A DNA stretch of 64,000 nucleotides, from positions 1,612,001 through 1,676,000 of the forward strand of contig JARFXM010000005.1 of the NCBI GenBank assembly GCA_029532625.1, in the 5' to 3' direction. The stretch's first letter is position 1. Each line of letters opens with the position of its first letter. This DNA comes from Lomentospora prolificans. Taxonomy: Eukaryota > Ascomycota > Sordariomycetes > Microascales > Microascaceae. The translations under genes were made by a program, and so were the position numbers. Of the stretch, positions 33,290-44,632 are shown in pieces. Below the pieces are notes generated by a model that was not told the origin of the DNA, ran no database searches, and was given only the letters and a program-made list of their open reading frames with translations.

Positions 33290-36200
33290 CAAACAGGCAT
33301 GCCCACAGTATATCTATATATCCATGCTTCGTCCGATCTCGTGATATTCTGTGGAGAGTGCACACGCGTGGTCCAGAAATAAGAACAAAAATCGTCAAGG
33401 TGTGCAAAAAAAACTGGGCAGGAGGCTCCCTCAAAGATACATGATCTAGGAGAAAACGCCGAAGCACGAACATGCAAGCAGGTCCCCGCCCGACTCCGAG
33501 AGCCCACACGGAAACCCTTCGAACACATGAGCGCCTTCCCACCGATCGTGATATCCCTAAAACTTAACGAGACCTATAAGGCATACTGGCTCCCTCCCTC
33601 ATTTGTGAAGTTTGACACAACGGCAGCTCCTCGATTTTCCAGCGCGTCTCTGCCCGAGCAACGACCGTACGAGCAGAGCTCTGGACAAGTTTACTCGAGT
33701 TTATTTTATGCTTAAATCCTAGAGAGCCATTCTATAGGTGGGGATATCATGGCCTGAGTGTCTTGCTAGCTTGGAGTAGTATTCAATGGCCGAAATTCTG
33801 GTTGGCATCATATTATGGAGTCAGCCGACCCTAGCTTATCGGGATGTCACTGTCTGCCAGCCTGCATGTTTACGAGCTTAAAAGATGATACACAATGACC
33901 CATTCGCGAACCGGGGGGGCCTTTTTCAAAAGGATGACGATCGCTATAAATTGTGCTACCAGGAGGTATTCAAATTGGGCATAACCTCACGCCGTGTAGA
34001 AAAGGTATCCAGACACTTCCACAGGCCTCGCAGGAGGAGTTCAGGGGGGTGTCCTTTTAATAATATCCACCATTTCCGACAAGCTCTAAGCTCCATTCCC
34101 TCGAAATTAAATAACAAGCTACTGCGAGGAGCGAGATGAGATGAGGTGGCAGCGCGTTATATTCTTGGTAGTGATCTCACTTACGCCCTGGGATACCGAC
34201 ATATTGAAGCTGTGTTCTCGCGACAGCCGCTTCCGAACTGGGCATGGGTATCCTACACCGTAGCAATGGGACCTTGAAGTACCGCGTGTTGCTGCGCCTC
34301 AGTGGCAACAAGAGGAATTCCCAGCAATATCAAAAAAAGTCCACGGTGGTATTCTTGAGAGGAGAAGGGACGGCCGCGTTGGGAGTTTACCGAGACATTA
34401 CAGAACGAGGTCCCCTTCGCTATCTCGGACCCCATGTCCAACCCTGGAATCGGATCCTCGGGATCTCCTCATCGGCTGTAGGATGGACGGATTCGGTGAC
34501 CTTCTGCGAGCCTCTTTAGGACTCCTCTGTCCCTGGAAATTGTTGGAAATCCGGACTTCACTGCTGCAATGATGCTTGCCATGAAACAAGACGACGAGGC
34601 TTGGTGCCACTATCTCTATCCAATGAATACATGGAAAAGCAACTTTACTGGTACTGGCCTCCTCGAGTTTCAAAATTGCCTCGAATACTCGAAGGGAGAG
34701 ATAGCTTTCAATTAGACTCTTCCGCAGTTACCACATATCCTCCGCATGCGGGATATAACGTACATGAAATGGTAAGCGGGGTCCGATTTGTGAAGCGCAA
34801 GATAGGCTAAGCTCTAAGGACACCCACCTAACTAAAATGAGTGATTCTAAGACATGGTTAATGCGTGGTCGGTGTTTCGATGGCCACGAGGTTGGCCTCA
34901 TGCCTACATGGCACTTTCAAGATAAACATACTACCATATGTTTGCTTCTAACAGGGAATGCAGGTCAAACTCACGCTTAGGAACATAGAAGAGACTGCGA
35001 AATCTAAAGTAGGGAAAATAGTTTCGCCAGGAACTAATGATAGCACAGGCTAACGTTCATGAAAACCATACAGCAGTAATCCTTACCCCTTGACCCATGG
35101 TGACAAGCTTGGGTTATCGCTTCCCCGAATCACATTGATTGCTTCGGAATATCTTCTAGTCGATGCGGCTCGCTTTTTAGATGTCATCAAGAGGCATGCC
35201 GAGTCGGGCAGCGATTAAGTCAGCTTCACCACTTCACTCCTAACGCTTGACAAGAATTTGGTCGAAGTGGGAACCATATGAGCCGGGATGGGTCAAATAG
35301 GCTTTAACTGGTCCAATTTTAGGCTCGTTGGCGCCGCAATTGCTCCATAGTAGTTAGAGGGGATTTGCCACAGGATGGTCGAGTAGCCTCCCTAAGGATT
35401 CGAACTCGCCGGAAAGACTGCTAAGAACTGTGCCTACCATCTAACACTTCATGTATCAATGAGAGAGTCTAGCGTGAGCAAAACATGCCCGAGAAACAGC
35501 CTCGACCTTTGTTCATTATGAAAAATCAGAGCTGATCCACCATAAGAACTGGATACTCAGAATCAACCTGCTTGAAGACTTCGAGAAGCTTTACCACTAA
35601 GCCTAGCTTACAAGCCCAGCTATCCAAAGCGGAGTGTAGCATGGCTGACATAGGGTTCGTCCGGGTGGAGATGCCCAGAAATGGTTCGACTCTGTTTGCA
35701 AGAGTGCCGTGGATCAGTCCACTGACCTCCCGGTGGACCTTAGCAAAGTCAGCTACTTTGAAATGATCCAAGCCCTGCAAAAAGCTTAGGTTTCGGCGTT
35801 TTGGTTCGAACTTTTGTTCGGCTATCCCAGGCCAGTCACAGATAACCGACGAGATTTCGTTCCGAAGGACCGAGTTTGGGCCATGGAAATGAAGCGTTTC
35901 ATTCGCTCCGGCAATCAGGAACCGGGTGTACTGGTGGAGGAACTAATTCACTTGAATATGGCTAGCAGTCGCAGATGTTGCTCGCAATTCGAGGATAGAA
36001 TGGGCGTGGCCGTGTCGCGCCCACTGCTCTACCCTCGATATGCTCTGTGTAGGGATGGATGGATAGTATCCCGATTTGATCTGACAATTGTAGGCAGATG
36101 CGATTGGATTGTGGCTTCTGTGGGGGGCGAAGAGAGAAACAATCAAGGGGGGGCCCGAATCATTCCTCAAGCTAATAGCCACTTCCTGATTTGGCAAGAT

Positions 36201-37468
36201 TGACTCTGCAGAAAGGCCCCAACGTAGAATCCTGCCTCACCATCATTTCCCGCTTTTACAAGCTTTTACAAGCAGCGCATCACCAGCCGATACAAGACCC
36301 ATTCATGGCCAGCTCTACTTCGTACACAGACCACGTAAGTCGCACACTTCAGAGACGTAGGAAGCCAGCTGGCTAGCGATGCAGGGGAGCTGCTGGTGAT
36401 TACCCTGGAAAGCTTCACGGAAATGGACAAGCTAGTTTCATCCTTAGCCAGCAACAGGCGAGCGCCCCGAAGGTACCCTGTTTAAACTAATTACACAAGC
36501 TCCACCCATCAGCAGCCCCAAATAGCTGGCACTAGTTTAGTCTTAGTATCTCCAAAACACTTCAGCCTTGCCAGCACTGCCAGAGCTAATTAGCCCGGCT
36601 CCCAACGGGGGCAAGGTTTCGAGGAGTGGGCGGGAGACGATGCCGTCCAAAGCGACAGTGCGCCTTCAAGATTAAGCTAGTCTGAAAGTCTACAGCCGTC
36701 GCATTCACAAATCTATTAAACTCGTCGTCGAATGCTGCTGGCCGTGCTACAGAGAGCGATTGCTAGTGTCGGAGGTGCAGGTACAAAGCAATGGGTAGCC
36801 TGGCGAGGGAACTTAACAGATAGTGCAACAGCGCTATTATCACGCAGGCTGGCGATAGAGTGACGATCTGTCATGGGTGGGAAAGACAAAACATCCATTG
36901 CAATCGCCGGACGTACCTTGTCGGTTCTTGTTGAAGGATCGCATGGTTGGTGCCTCTGTCTCTTCCTGATACTTGAGCCCAGCCGAAACCCTCTGATCCA
37001 AATACGATTATCCCACGAGACTACCTCGTCCTGGAGCAGCCATTCCACATTTCTCGTTCTGGCCTGTCGTTTCAAGAACCATGCCTAATCCGTCATTCAC
37101 CACAGCCTGGACAATTTTCGGACAACGATAGGGAGAGGAGAAACGATGATGGCCACCAACTTAGCTGGGTCACCAGATTGAGCCGAGTTATTGTTGGCCA
37201 GCATTAGCATTGGCTAATACTTGGCTACTCTTAATATTCCACTAAAATTGCCTTGTTTCCTAGTAGAGTGGCGTATTTGCACCGTCCGGCTCTATTCGGC
37301 AAGGTGACGACATTCCAGGATCCTGGGCACTGGGACCGGGGAATTCAGGGATGCGACACTCCAACCAACCACTAACGGATTCTGGGAGATTGTGGGAATA
37401 TTACACTTTCTCTCTGGCATTATTTAGACATCTAAACCGGGTCGGAAATGGAGATGGAGCACAAGGAA

Positions 37469-37494
37469 GGGGGGTGGGGTGGGGGGAAGGGGGG
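37469..37494 (+). other. Strong G-quadruplex-forming motif
   Basis: Four G runs, G6 T G4 T G6 AA G6, with loops of one, one and two bases on the plus strand. This exceeds the usual G3+ loop 1-7 rule and should fold into a very stable intramolecular G-quadruplex. It lies in the gene-poor gap about 1.6 kb upstream of the PTH11-like gene; no gene directly abuts it. Confidence 0.85.
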
Positions 37495-38996
37495 AGAGCT
37501 GTTCGCCGGCAACGCTGGCGAAACCTCGAACGGCCAGGTGGGCAATAATAATACATACGACGCTGCCAGCCCGTAAGAAGTGCACCACCAGGCTTGTGCC
37601 TTCAGCTGGCCAGCATGCACAAGCCCAAACCCAGCGCCAGGCCATGCTGCCTCGGCCAGCTGGCGAGAAAGGAACCCCCCAAGCCGTCAAATGCTGGCGC
37701 CATGCGAAGGTACCTTCGTACTATTAAGTACAACCACGCGGAGCTGACAAGGGTGTCACGCCGGCTGGCTGGCCGATGAATATTAGTTATGCCACTACGA
37801 CACCGCCGGCGCACTGACTCTCTTCATGGATCTTTTTCGCTTGCATGTCTGATTCCGAACCATGGTACCGATAGTAGCTCGCGCTACTCAACCAAGGAGG
37901 GGGAGATCCCTCATGTGGCCTGTGGAGTCTTTCGTATATCTCCTGAGCTCCTTCATACCCGGTACTATCCTCTTTCGATATGGACGAGGTGGAATAGCTT
38001 CACATGAAAGCAAGCCTGCAAAGATACTGTTGCTTGACTGCTAAATTGGGTCGGAGCTAGTCTCCAGCTGTCGGTCCCAAACTACACTAATACAGGAGGA
38101 CATGACCCCCCCTGCAAAGTGACAGATATCCTCGGCCAGGATCGACATCGGGACTCCGCCTATTTCATCCCCGCCAAGTATATATCTTCATTGTCATGCT
38201 TGTAATCTTACTTGGTCTACGAAGTACATACGAGTATAGAAACAATGCGGATTGGCCTCCAATTCCATGGATGTGTGTGGGGGACAAGAAGGGGTGCATG
38301 GGCAGGCCAAACTTGAGATGTGAGCAACATCCATCGTCCGGACAGAGGGTTCTTTGCTCTATTAACGCCAGAATAAGTAAGGTTTTCGAGAGCACCTCGA
38401 TGTCCGTGCAGAGCCCGTGCGGCACAACCTTTAATACCAAAAACTCATTTGTCAATCCCGACAGCGGTACCCCGGTCCATCCCCAAGGTAACTCGCACCA
38501 GGATTGACACTAATACTGCGCGGGACGCACACAGCCAGGCAAGGGGATCAAGGCCCGGGACCGCTCCACATCGCTCGCTTGTCCATCCGTGAAGGGGGAG
38601 GTATCTTTTTTTCTTCACTTAGACTAGCTCTAATATTATCCCTTACTCCTGATCCGTGCAGAGACATGGTGGCCGACCGGCTTCGAGTTCATACCCGTCT
38701 TGGATACAGTCTCGTCTCGCCTCCACTTTTGGACCTCTTCCCCTCTCCAAGTGTGTTGTTGTTCATGTCTTCAAAACTTTTCAACATCTCCTGTTGCTTG
38801 GAGAGCTGGCATCGTGTTGCGTTCCAACGGTATATAATTGTGACAGCACCTAAGCCAAGGGCGAAAGCAACATTGAATCCTCTTCGCGATTTGACGGCCG
38901 TCGATTTCCGCCCTCGATGAAAAGCCGATACCACGAAGCAAACACCCTCCACAAATCTTCAACAGACCTGATTCTCCAAGATACCAACGCCCATGG

Positions 38997-39003
38997 TATA
39001 AAA
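38997..39003 (+). promoter_or_regulatory. TATA-like box upstream of PTH11-like gene
   Basis: TATAAAA 63 bp upstream of the start codon at 39066. The distance is short but within the range seen in fungi. Confidence 0.35.
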
Positions 39004-39065
39004 TTAGTGGATCCCCTTGGCGGGTATTCACTTCGTCCGCAGAACCGCTTCGGACGGGAGAAAGC

Positions 39066-40513
39066 ATGGTAGAATCCGGTGGAGGACCTCCCGGATTTCC
39101 CGCGCCCTCTGGTGCCGAAGCTGGTGAGGACCTTGGTAGCAGAACCCTGATCCAAGTATGGACCTTGGCGAGTTTCGCGGGACTCCTCATGGCATTGAGG
39201 CTATATTGCAAATGGCTAAAGCATCGTGGCCTCTGGTGGGACGATTATATTCTGATTGCTGCGTGGGTAAGGAACGACGCCTAGACGCATTTCCTGCTTG
39301 ATGCCTGTTACCCTTTGGTCGCTCTCTCGAAGCTCCCGTCGCAATCTGCACCCACTGTACCCAAGTCAACCCAACTAACTTGAGGAATCCCAACACAGAT
39401 CATGTTCTTTGGCGACACCGTATGCATAACAACCAGCGTAACCCGGTACGGCCTCGGCCAGCACATCCACGCCATCCCCTCTGAACACCACACCACCCTC
39501 GGCCTCCTGGGTGACCTAACAGCGACACTCGCCCTCTTCGGGGCCATGTGGTCCAAAACCTCGTTCGCAGTCACCATGCTCCGCCTCACGAGCGAGTGGC
39601 CCCGCGCACTCGTCTGGTTCGCGCTCATCTCCATTAACGTCTTCACGTCCGTCACCATTCTCCTGACCTGGGTCTCTTGTGGGCAGAGGTGGAACGGGGC
39701 GGGGTGCGTCCCCAAGAACGTTTATGTCTCGTACAGCATTTTCGCCGGGGCGTTTTCCGGGGCGGTTGATTTGGCTTTGGCGCTGTTGCCGTGGTATCTG
39801 ATTTGGGGGATGAGGATGGATATTCGGGAGAGGTTGGGCATCACCGTGGCGATGAGCTTAGGTGTATGGTGAGTGATTTGTGTCCGGAGTTCCTCCTTAC
39901 TGTCTAATTTGCTGACCAGACTCAGCGCGTGTGCGATGGCAATCCTGAAATGCATCGCCATTCCCGCCCTCGCCAAGGGAGATTATCCCTGTACGTTTCT
40001 CTTCTCTATCTCGCCCTCTCTAACCAACATAGACCTAATACTAACCCTCTCCATCCGTTCCCCCCGCTTCCAGTCGACATCGTCCCTCTAGTCGTCTGGG
40101 GCAACGCCGAAGTAGCCACAACAATAATGGCCGCCTCCATCCCCGTCCTCCGCGTCCTTATTCGTGACGTCGGCGGCGGCGGCGGCAACACCGCCCCTTT
40201 CACCATCTACGAGCCCAGATCGTCTGCGCCCTCCTGCAGCAGATTCCTCGGGCGGTTCGCACCGCACCCCAAGCGCAACAGCTTCGTCTCGCCCACGTTC
40301 ACCGAGAGGTCACCGCGCCGGCCACATCCCGCCGTGCGACATGGGACGAGTGAGGACTTTATCCTGCAGCGGTGTGGGGCGGGAGGCGAGGACGTCTCAG
40401 TTGCTGAGTCGCGAAAGTCGCACAGGGATGGTGAGCCGACGGTGGTACTTAGTGAGAATGCGCGGACGGAGAGCGATGACTATGAGATGAATAATATTCG
40501 ACACCTTGTGTGA
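39066..40513 (+). CDS. PTH11/rhodopsin-type seven-helix membrane protein
   Basis: Four exons: 39066-39266, 39399-39868, 39926-39990 and 40074-40513, giving 391 residues with a closed frame. After a short extracellular N-terminus (about 28 residues, no CFEM domain) come roughly seven hydrophobic helices with the signs of the fungal 'integral membrane / rhodopsin domain' family: RLYCK, WWDDYILIAAW, YGLGQH, a helix with WSKTSFAVTMLRL, a Cys pair in the second extracellular loop (SCGQRWNGAGC), DLALALLPW and a last helix ending in IPVLRVL. A Ser/Arg-rich cytosolic tail of about 110 residues follows with a Gly run. Such proteins are GPCR-like sensors in Ascomycota, and PTH11 itself is needed for surface sensing in Magnaporthe. 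Ligand and role here are unknown. Confidence 0.85.
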
Positions 40514-41028
40514 GGGCGAGGTGGGGATGATAGAGAGAGAGAGAGAGGGAGAGAGAGAGAGAGGAGGGGGCGGAGGAGAGAGAGTGCAGGATTTCCTGAT
40601 TCGGCTCGATCATGGTCTATTTCGGGCAATGCGGATGGTGGTGTGAGAGCGGAGGATGCATAAGTACCATTTTTCGAAATGGAGAATGGGAGAATCATGT
40701 CTGCATACTTGCTTGTATAAAACAACCGGACCGGATATAGATACCCAGGCGAAATGCCGAAATTGTACATTTTGAATTGACGACTTCTTTTCGATCCAAC
40801 TCAAGACATAGAATATGCGCCAAGAGAGGGCCACACAAGTGGGATATTATGAGCCAGTGGCATATGCTAAATGACGTGAAGAAACAACAAGACATAGGAA
40901 ACATCCATGATAGCGAGCGTACTGGTGGTACAGTAAACCAAAAACCAAGAAACCAACAACCGGCCAACGCCACCCGCCCAGTCTAGTCCAACCCACCCCA
41001 GCCCAGTTCCAGTCTTGCGATTCTTCCT
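40514..41028. other. Short region between convergent genes
   Basis: Holds the 3' ends of the PTH11-like gene (plus) and the coiled-coil gene (minus). A GA-rich microsatellite (40531-40590) follows directly after the first stop; no gene is seen. Confidence 0.6.
40531..40590. repeat. GA-rich microsatellite
   Basis: Imperfect GA repeats with GGA interruptions, beginning about 18 bp after the PTH11-like stop codon, in the probable 3' untranslated region. Confidence 0.9.
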
Positions 41029-43251
41029 TCAAAAGTCCACCTCATCCTCTTCCAGCAACCCCAAACCACTATCAGGCCTCTTCCTCTTCTGTTGCGCAGA
41101 GCTCCACCTCCTCGCCTTGCACGCAGCAAAGAACCGCCCAACGGTACTCTCGCCCTTGTCGCTTCCGTTCTCGGATCCCTCGCTGGCGGTGGTATCCCCG
41201 ACCTTGCGAGCCTCGGAGGCCTCGAGGAACTCCTGGCTCATCTGGACGACCCTCTGCAGCTCATCCCTCATCGAGTCAATCACCCTCTTGGCGCGTTCCC
41301 TCTCCTCGCCCATCTTGGTCTCTAGTTCCGCGCTTCCGACGCGCAGCGTTTGCACCGTGCTGTAAGCCGCGCGGAGGCAGCCGTTGACGCGCTCAATCTC
41401 GCTCTTGAGCTCCGTGACCCTGGCATCCCTCAAGGCTAGAGTCTCCCCGTGCCTCTTGCCCATTTCCGCCTTGGAGGCAACCAGCTCCGCCACCTCGGCC
41501 TGCAGCTTCTCCGTCTGCGCGACCGACTCGGTGAGCTTAGCCTCGAGCTCCGTTACACGCTCGTTGAGAGTATTCGCCCGGCCGTTAGTGGAATCAAGCA
41601 CGACTTCAAGCTCCGCGATGCGATCTTCCTTGCTAACGAGGATGCGTCGCTTGCTCTCCAGCTCAGCAGCGTGGGTAGCGCCCTTCTCGCGGCTTTCAGT
41701 CTCCATATTCTCGACCAGCTGCTCAAGCTCATGAATATCCCTCACGTACCCGTCAACGGCGCCTCTCAAACGACCGACGCCTACTTCGAGCTCTTGGATG
41801 CGGGTTGTCTTCTCGGTGATGGTGGCCTGTGCCTTGGCAAGGGCAGACTTGAGCTCGTCCATGACGTCTACCCGAGAGGACAGCTGCTTGCGGAGAGAGA
41901 GTTCGAGTTCGTGGTACTCGTCAATGGTGTTTTCGTCTTCTTGGGCGCGCTTCGCAAGCTCGCGGAGCCGCGAGAGTAGGAGGTCGAGGACCTCGGCGCC
42001 TCGTGATGTGAGGGGTAGGGTGATCTCTCCGGGGCTGAGGTATTCAAGTTCAAGCCTGGCGGTACGGAAGCCCGCGGCTAGAGAGGTGATGATGGCGGAC
42101 GCATCGTCTCCGGGGAAGCCCAGCTGGCTAAGCGAGGAAGTTATCTCCAGCAGAGCGGCGGTTCGGTCAGAGAACGCCCTTAGAAGCTCATCGATCCTTG
42201 ACTCTAGTTGTTTCTCAGGGGTCTGAGCCTCTTGGGCTAGGGTACCTTCCTGTTCAGGTTGATGGGCTATGAGGCGCTCGTTAAGCCGGGCCGTTAGCCC
42301 ACGGTAGGACTCGAGTGTGTTGTTGAGCTTGCCCATCTCGTTCCTCATCGAGGAAAGCTCTTCCTCTAGGGCCTTCTTCGCGAGATCAGGGAACGACACT
42401 TGAACGCCCGTGTGAGACTGAGGGGTCACGGGCATAAACCGACGAGAGGGTGTCGCCGGCGCAGCAGGACTAGTGAGCGGCGGGGTGGGGAATGATGCCC
42501 TCACGCGGGACGGAGTGCTGCACTGGATGTCCGCCATGGTAGCATCGCCGAAAACTTCGTCCTCGTCGGCAATAGAAGAGTAGTCTGGATTAAAGGGGTC
42601 CCTCGCCATGACGGTCCATTCATATGGAGCCATCGTGACGTCGTGGCGGGTGTCATCCTCGATGCGAGACCTCTCCGCCAATTCGCTCTTCAGGTCGGCA
42701 ACCTGCTTCTCCAGTTCCCATATTCTCTCGGTGTCGACAATGATGGTGGCATTTTGCAATTGGTAAATCTCGAGATCCTTGGCTTTCAGCTCAGCCTTGA
42801 GCCGCTCGATTTCGGCCTTGGTTTCTCGAGCGCGCCGGCGGGTCTCAGACTCGATAGAGTTCATCTCCTCGCTCAGACCATTGCGGCGAATGCGCCTCTT
42901 AGTACGCTCATCGAGGACCTGTCGGATAGGCTCGAAATTGATAACTTCAGTTTTGGAAGGGCTGTCAAAGCTGACGCTCTTCAGCCGTGCCGGCGTAGAT
43001 ACTCGGCGACGTTTTGGGGCTGGCGACTTGAGGGATGTGCGGTTAACCATTGGGGTCAAGCCCGTGGAGAGTTCATCCTCGTCATTTGCTGTATTCGTAG
43101 ATGGGCCTGGATCAGAAAACCGGACCCTTCGCTTCCTCGTCCGCCTCGGAGTAATTGCCTCTGGGAAGGGGAGCGCCTCGATCGAGGCTTCGGGGTTGAG
43201 GGTACTCGTCCGACGGGTTCGGCGGAGAGCCAGAGGGACGTCATCCGCCAT
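41029..43251 (-). CDS. Long coiled-coil protein, probably nuclear, unknown function
   Basis: Single open frame of 740 residues on the minus strand from a true ATG at 43251. Residues 1-110 are disordered, rich in Arg, Ser, Thr and Pro, with basic clusters (RRTRKRRVRFSD, PKRRRV) that look like nuclear localisation signals. From about 115 to 205, 285 to 340 and 400 to 650 the sequence is rich in Glu, Lys, Leu and Ala in heptad-like order, so long coiled coils are expected (for example EIERLKAELKAKDLEIYQL). The C-terminal 45 residues carry RFFAACKARRW and KRKRPDS, then an acidic end. There is no kinesin or ATPase motif. The design resembles spindle-pole, kinetochore or nuclear-structure proteins, but I cannot assign it to a named family. 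Confidence 0.8.
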   Translation of the reverse strand: MADDVPLALRRTRRTSTLNPEASIEALPFPEAITPRRTRKRRVRFSDPGPSTNTANDEDELSTGLTPMVNRTSLKSPAPKRRRVSTPARLKSVSFDSPSKTEVINFEPIRQVLDERTKRRIRRNGLSEEMNSIESETRRRARETKAEIERLKAELKAKDLEIYQLQNATIIVDTERIWELEKQVADLKSELAERSRIEDDTRHDVTMAPYEWTVMARDPFNPDYSSIADEDEVFGDATMADIQCSTPSRVRASFPTPPLTSPAAPATPSRRFMPVTPQSHTGVQVSFPDLAKKALEEELSSMRNEMGKLNNTLESYRGLTARLNERLIAHQPEQEGTLAQEAQTPEKQLESRIDELLRAFSDRTAALLEITSSLSQLGFPGDDASAIITSLAAGFRTARLELEYLSPGEITLPLTSRGAEVLDLLLSRLRELAKRAQEDENTIDEYHELELSLRKQLSSRVDVMDELKSALAKAQATITEKTTRIQELEVGVGRLRGAVDGYVRDIHELEQLVENMETESREKGATHAAELESKRRILVSKEDRIAELEVVLDSTNGRANTLNERVTELEAKLTESVAQTEKLQAEVAELVASKAEMGKRHGETLALRDARVTELKSEIERVNGCLRAAYSTVQTLRVGSAELETKMGEERERAKRVIDSMRDELQRVVQMSQEFLEASEARKVGDTTASEGSENGSDKGESTVGRFFAACKARRWSSAQQKRKRPDSGLGLLEEDEVDF

Positions 43252-44632
43252 TGTCAGCGGTAGTATTGGTGGGCTGTCGGTTGTAAGTGAGGATGCTGGT
43301 GGAGGTCGGCGAGAAACAAAGACGAAGTCGCTGTATGGTCGAGACTAAAAGTACGGCTTGAGAGGTGAGGTTTTAAACTCCAAGATGCAGGTCGCCCCAA
43401 GGGAGACCAAAGTAAACAAAGGCCACCAGGGCTCAAGAGACGCCATCCAAGTCGCGAGTCCACCGTGTCAGGAGAAGGCAAAATCCACTTTGCACGCCGT
43501 TGATGTACCCCTTGGTCGACAATGGTGCAGGCTGGTACAAGACGGTGGTGAAGGCATGGGTGAATGGTTCGTCGTCGAAGGCAGCAAGCCCGGGTCTTTG
43601 TTTACTTCTTTCCCTTTTCGGTTTAGTGGAGCGGGCCGTCGGAATCGAGGCCAGGGACTTTGCCAGGTGCCATCCCAGGTCCAAGCCCTGCAGGTGTCGC
43701 GCTAGAGCGCATCGTCGATGTATTTGTCAATTAAAGTGGTGGTTCAAAGGGGCAAGACGGGGCCAAAGTACCAGTAAATTATTGATGCCCCGCTCCTGCC
43801 AGGCCTGGCTGGCTGCCCCACCACAAGTCCCAGCTGCCCCGGGGCAAGCTCCACCGACGCTTAACGGCCCCATTAAATTGAACACTTGACGCCCCGCAGC
43901 CAATCGATTTCAATAACACGAACGAACATCGGTTCATGCTGTTCCAAAACAAACGCCGCGAGGAAGGAGACCCCAGAAAATCCAAAGAGAATCGCGAGCC
44001 CTTCTCGCTACCAGACGCGTACTCCACAGCCAGACGGTCTCTTCAAGGTCCACGAAACCTCAACCCTCCAATTGAGCTGTGTTGTTTCTCCCCTGAAACC
44101 GCCTTCTCCGTTGCCATCTCGACCACATTCCAGTGAGCGAACGGTGGATGGATGATCCGAAAAGCTCGATTGGAGAAAGGCCTGTACAAAGGAAGATCAC
44201 GGTAGCTATCGCCAGGTCATAGAAAGTAGACGTACACCCAGTCGCGTTTCAGCATTGCCCAGGTCCAAAGCTGAGGCGCAGGAATGGACAGTAGTGCCAT
44301 TGGCTTGCGTCTCCACAAACTTCGAGCTCTTCTCTCAGAGCTCTCCATCCAAGCGAAGGAACACACAGCTTCACACACATCCTTCACTTGAAAAAAGAAA
44401 AGGGAATTTCCATATTCATACACAGTTTGTAGTCGCAATAAAAACCTGCCTGCATCGCTGTGACGGCTCTCATAACAATAATAGATTGGATTATGAAGAC
44501 TTTGTCCCTCAGCTCCGCCAACGCCGCAAGTAGAGAATCAAGGAGAGTACAAATAGCAATGGAATCCACGAAAGAAACATCTCGAGGTTCGCACTAGACT
44601 CCAAGCTTGTAGCCGCATAGCACATCCCACCC
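43252..44632. other. Promoter of coiled-coil gene and 3' region of Reb1-like gene
   Basis: About 1.4 kb between two minus-strand genes. Frames up to about 130 codons occur, none with a recognisable domain. Confidence 0.5.

Larger units (their letters stand above)
32106..39065. other. 7 kb gene-poor stretch between ATM1 and PTH11-like gene
   Basis: The longest gap in the window. The first few hundred bases are the ATM1 promoter. The rest has only frames up to about 140 codons on either strand without a recognisable domain. It contains an AT dinucleotide repeat (33252-33286), a G-quadruplex-type run (37469-37494), CCAGC-rich segments and a TATA-like element at 38997. It may be eroded repeat DNA. 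Confidence 0.5.

Noticed and set aside
35380..35450. Minus-strand B-box-like GTTCGAATCC, considered as a tRNA gene
   Set aside because: No matching acceptor stem or convincing A-box and anticodon arm could be formed.
35526..35780. 84-codon minus frame that loosely resembles an ankyrin-type segment
   Set aside because: The resemblance is only a few residues long; no repeat period or second repeat is visible.
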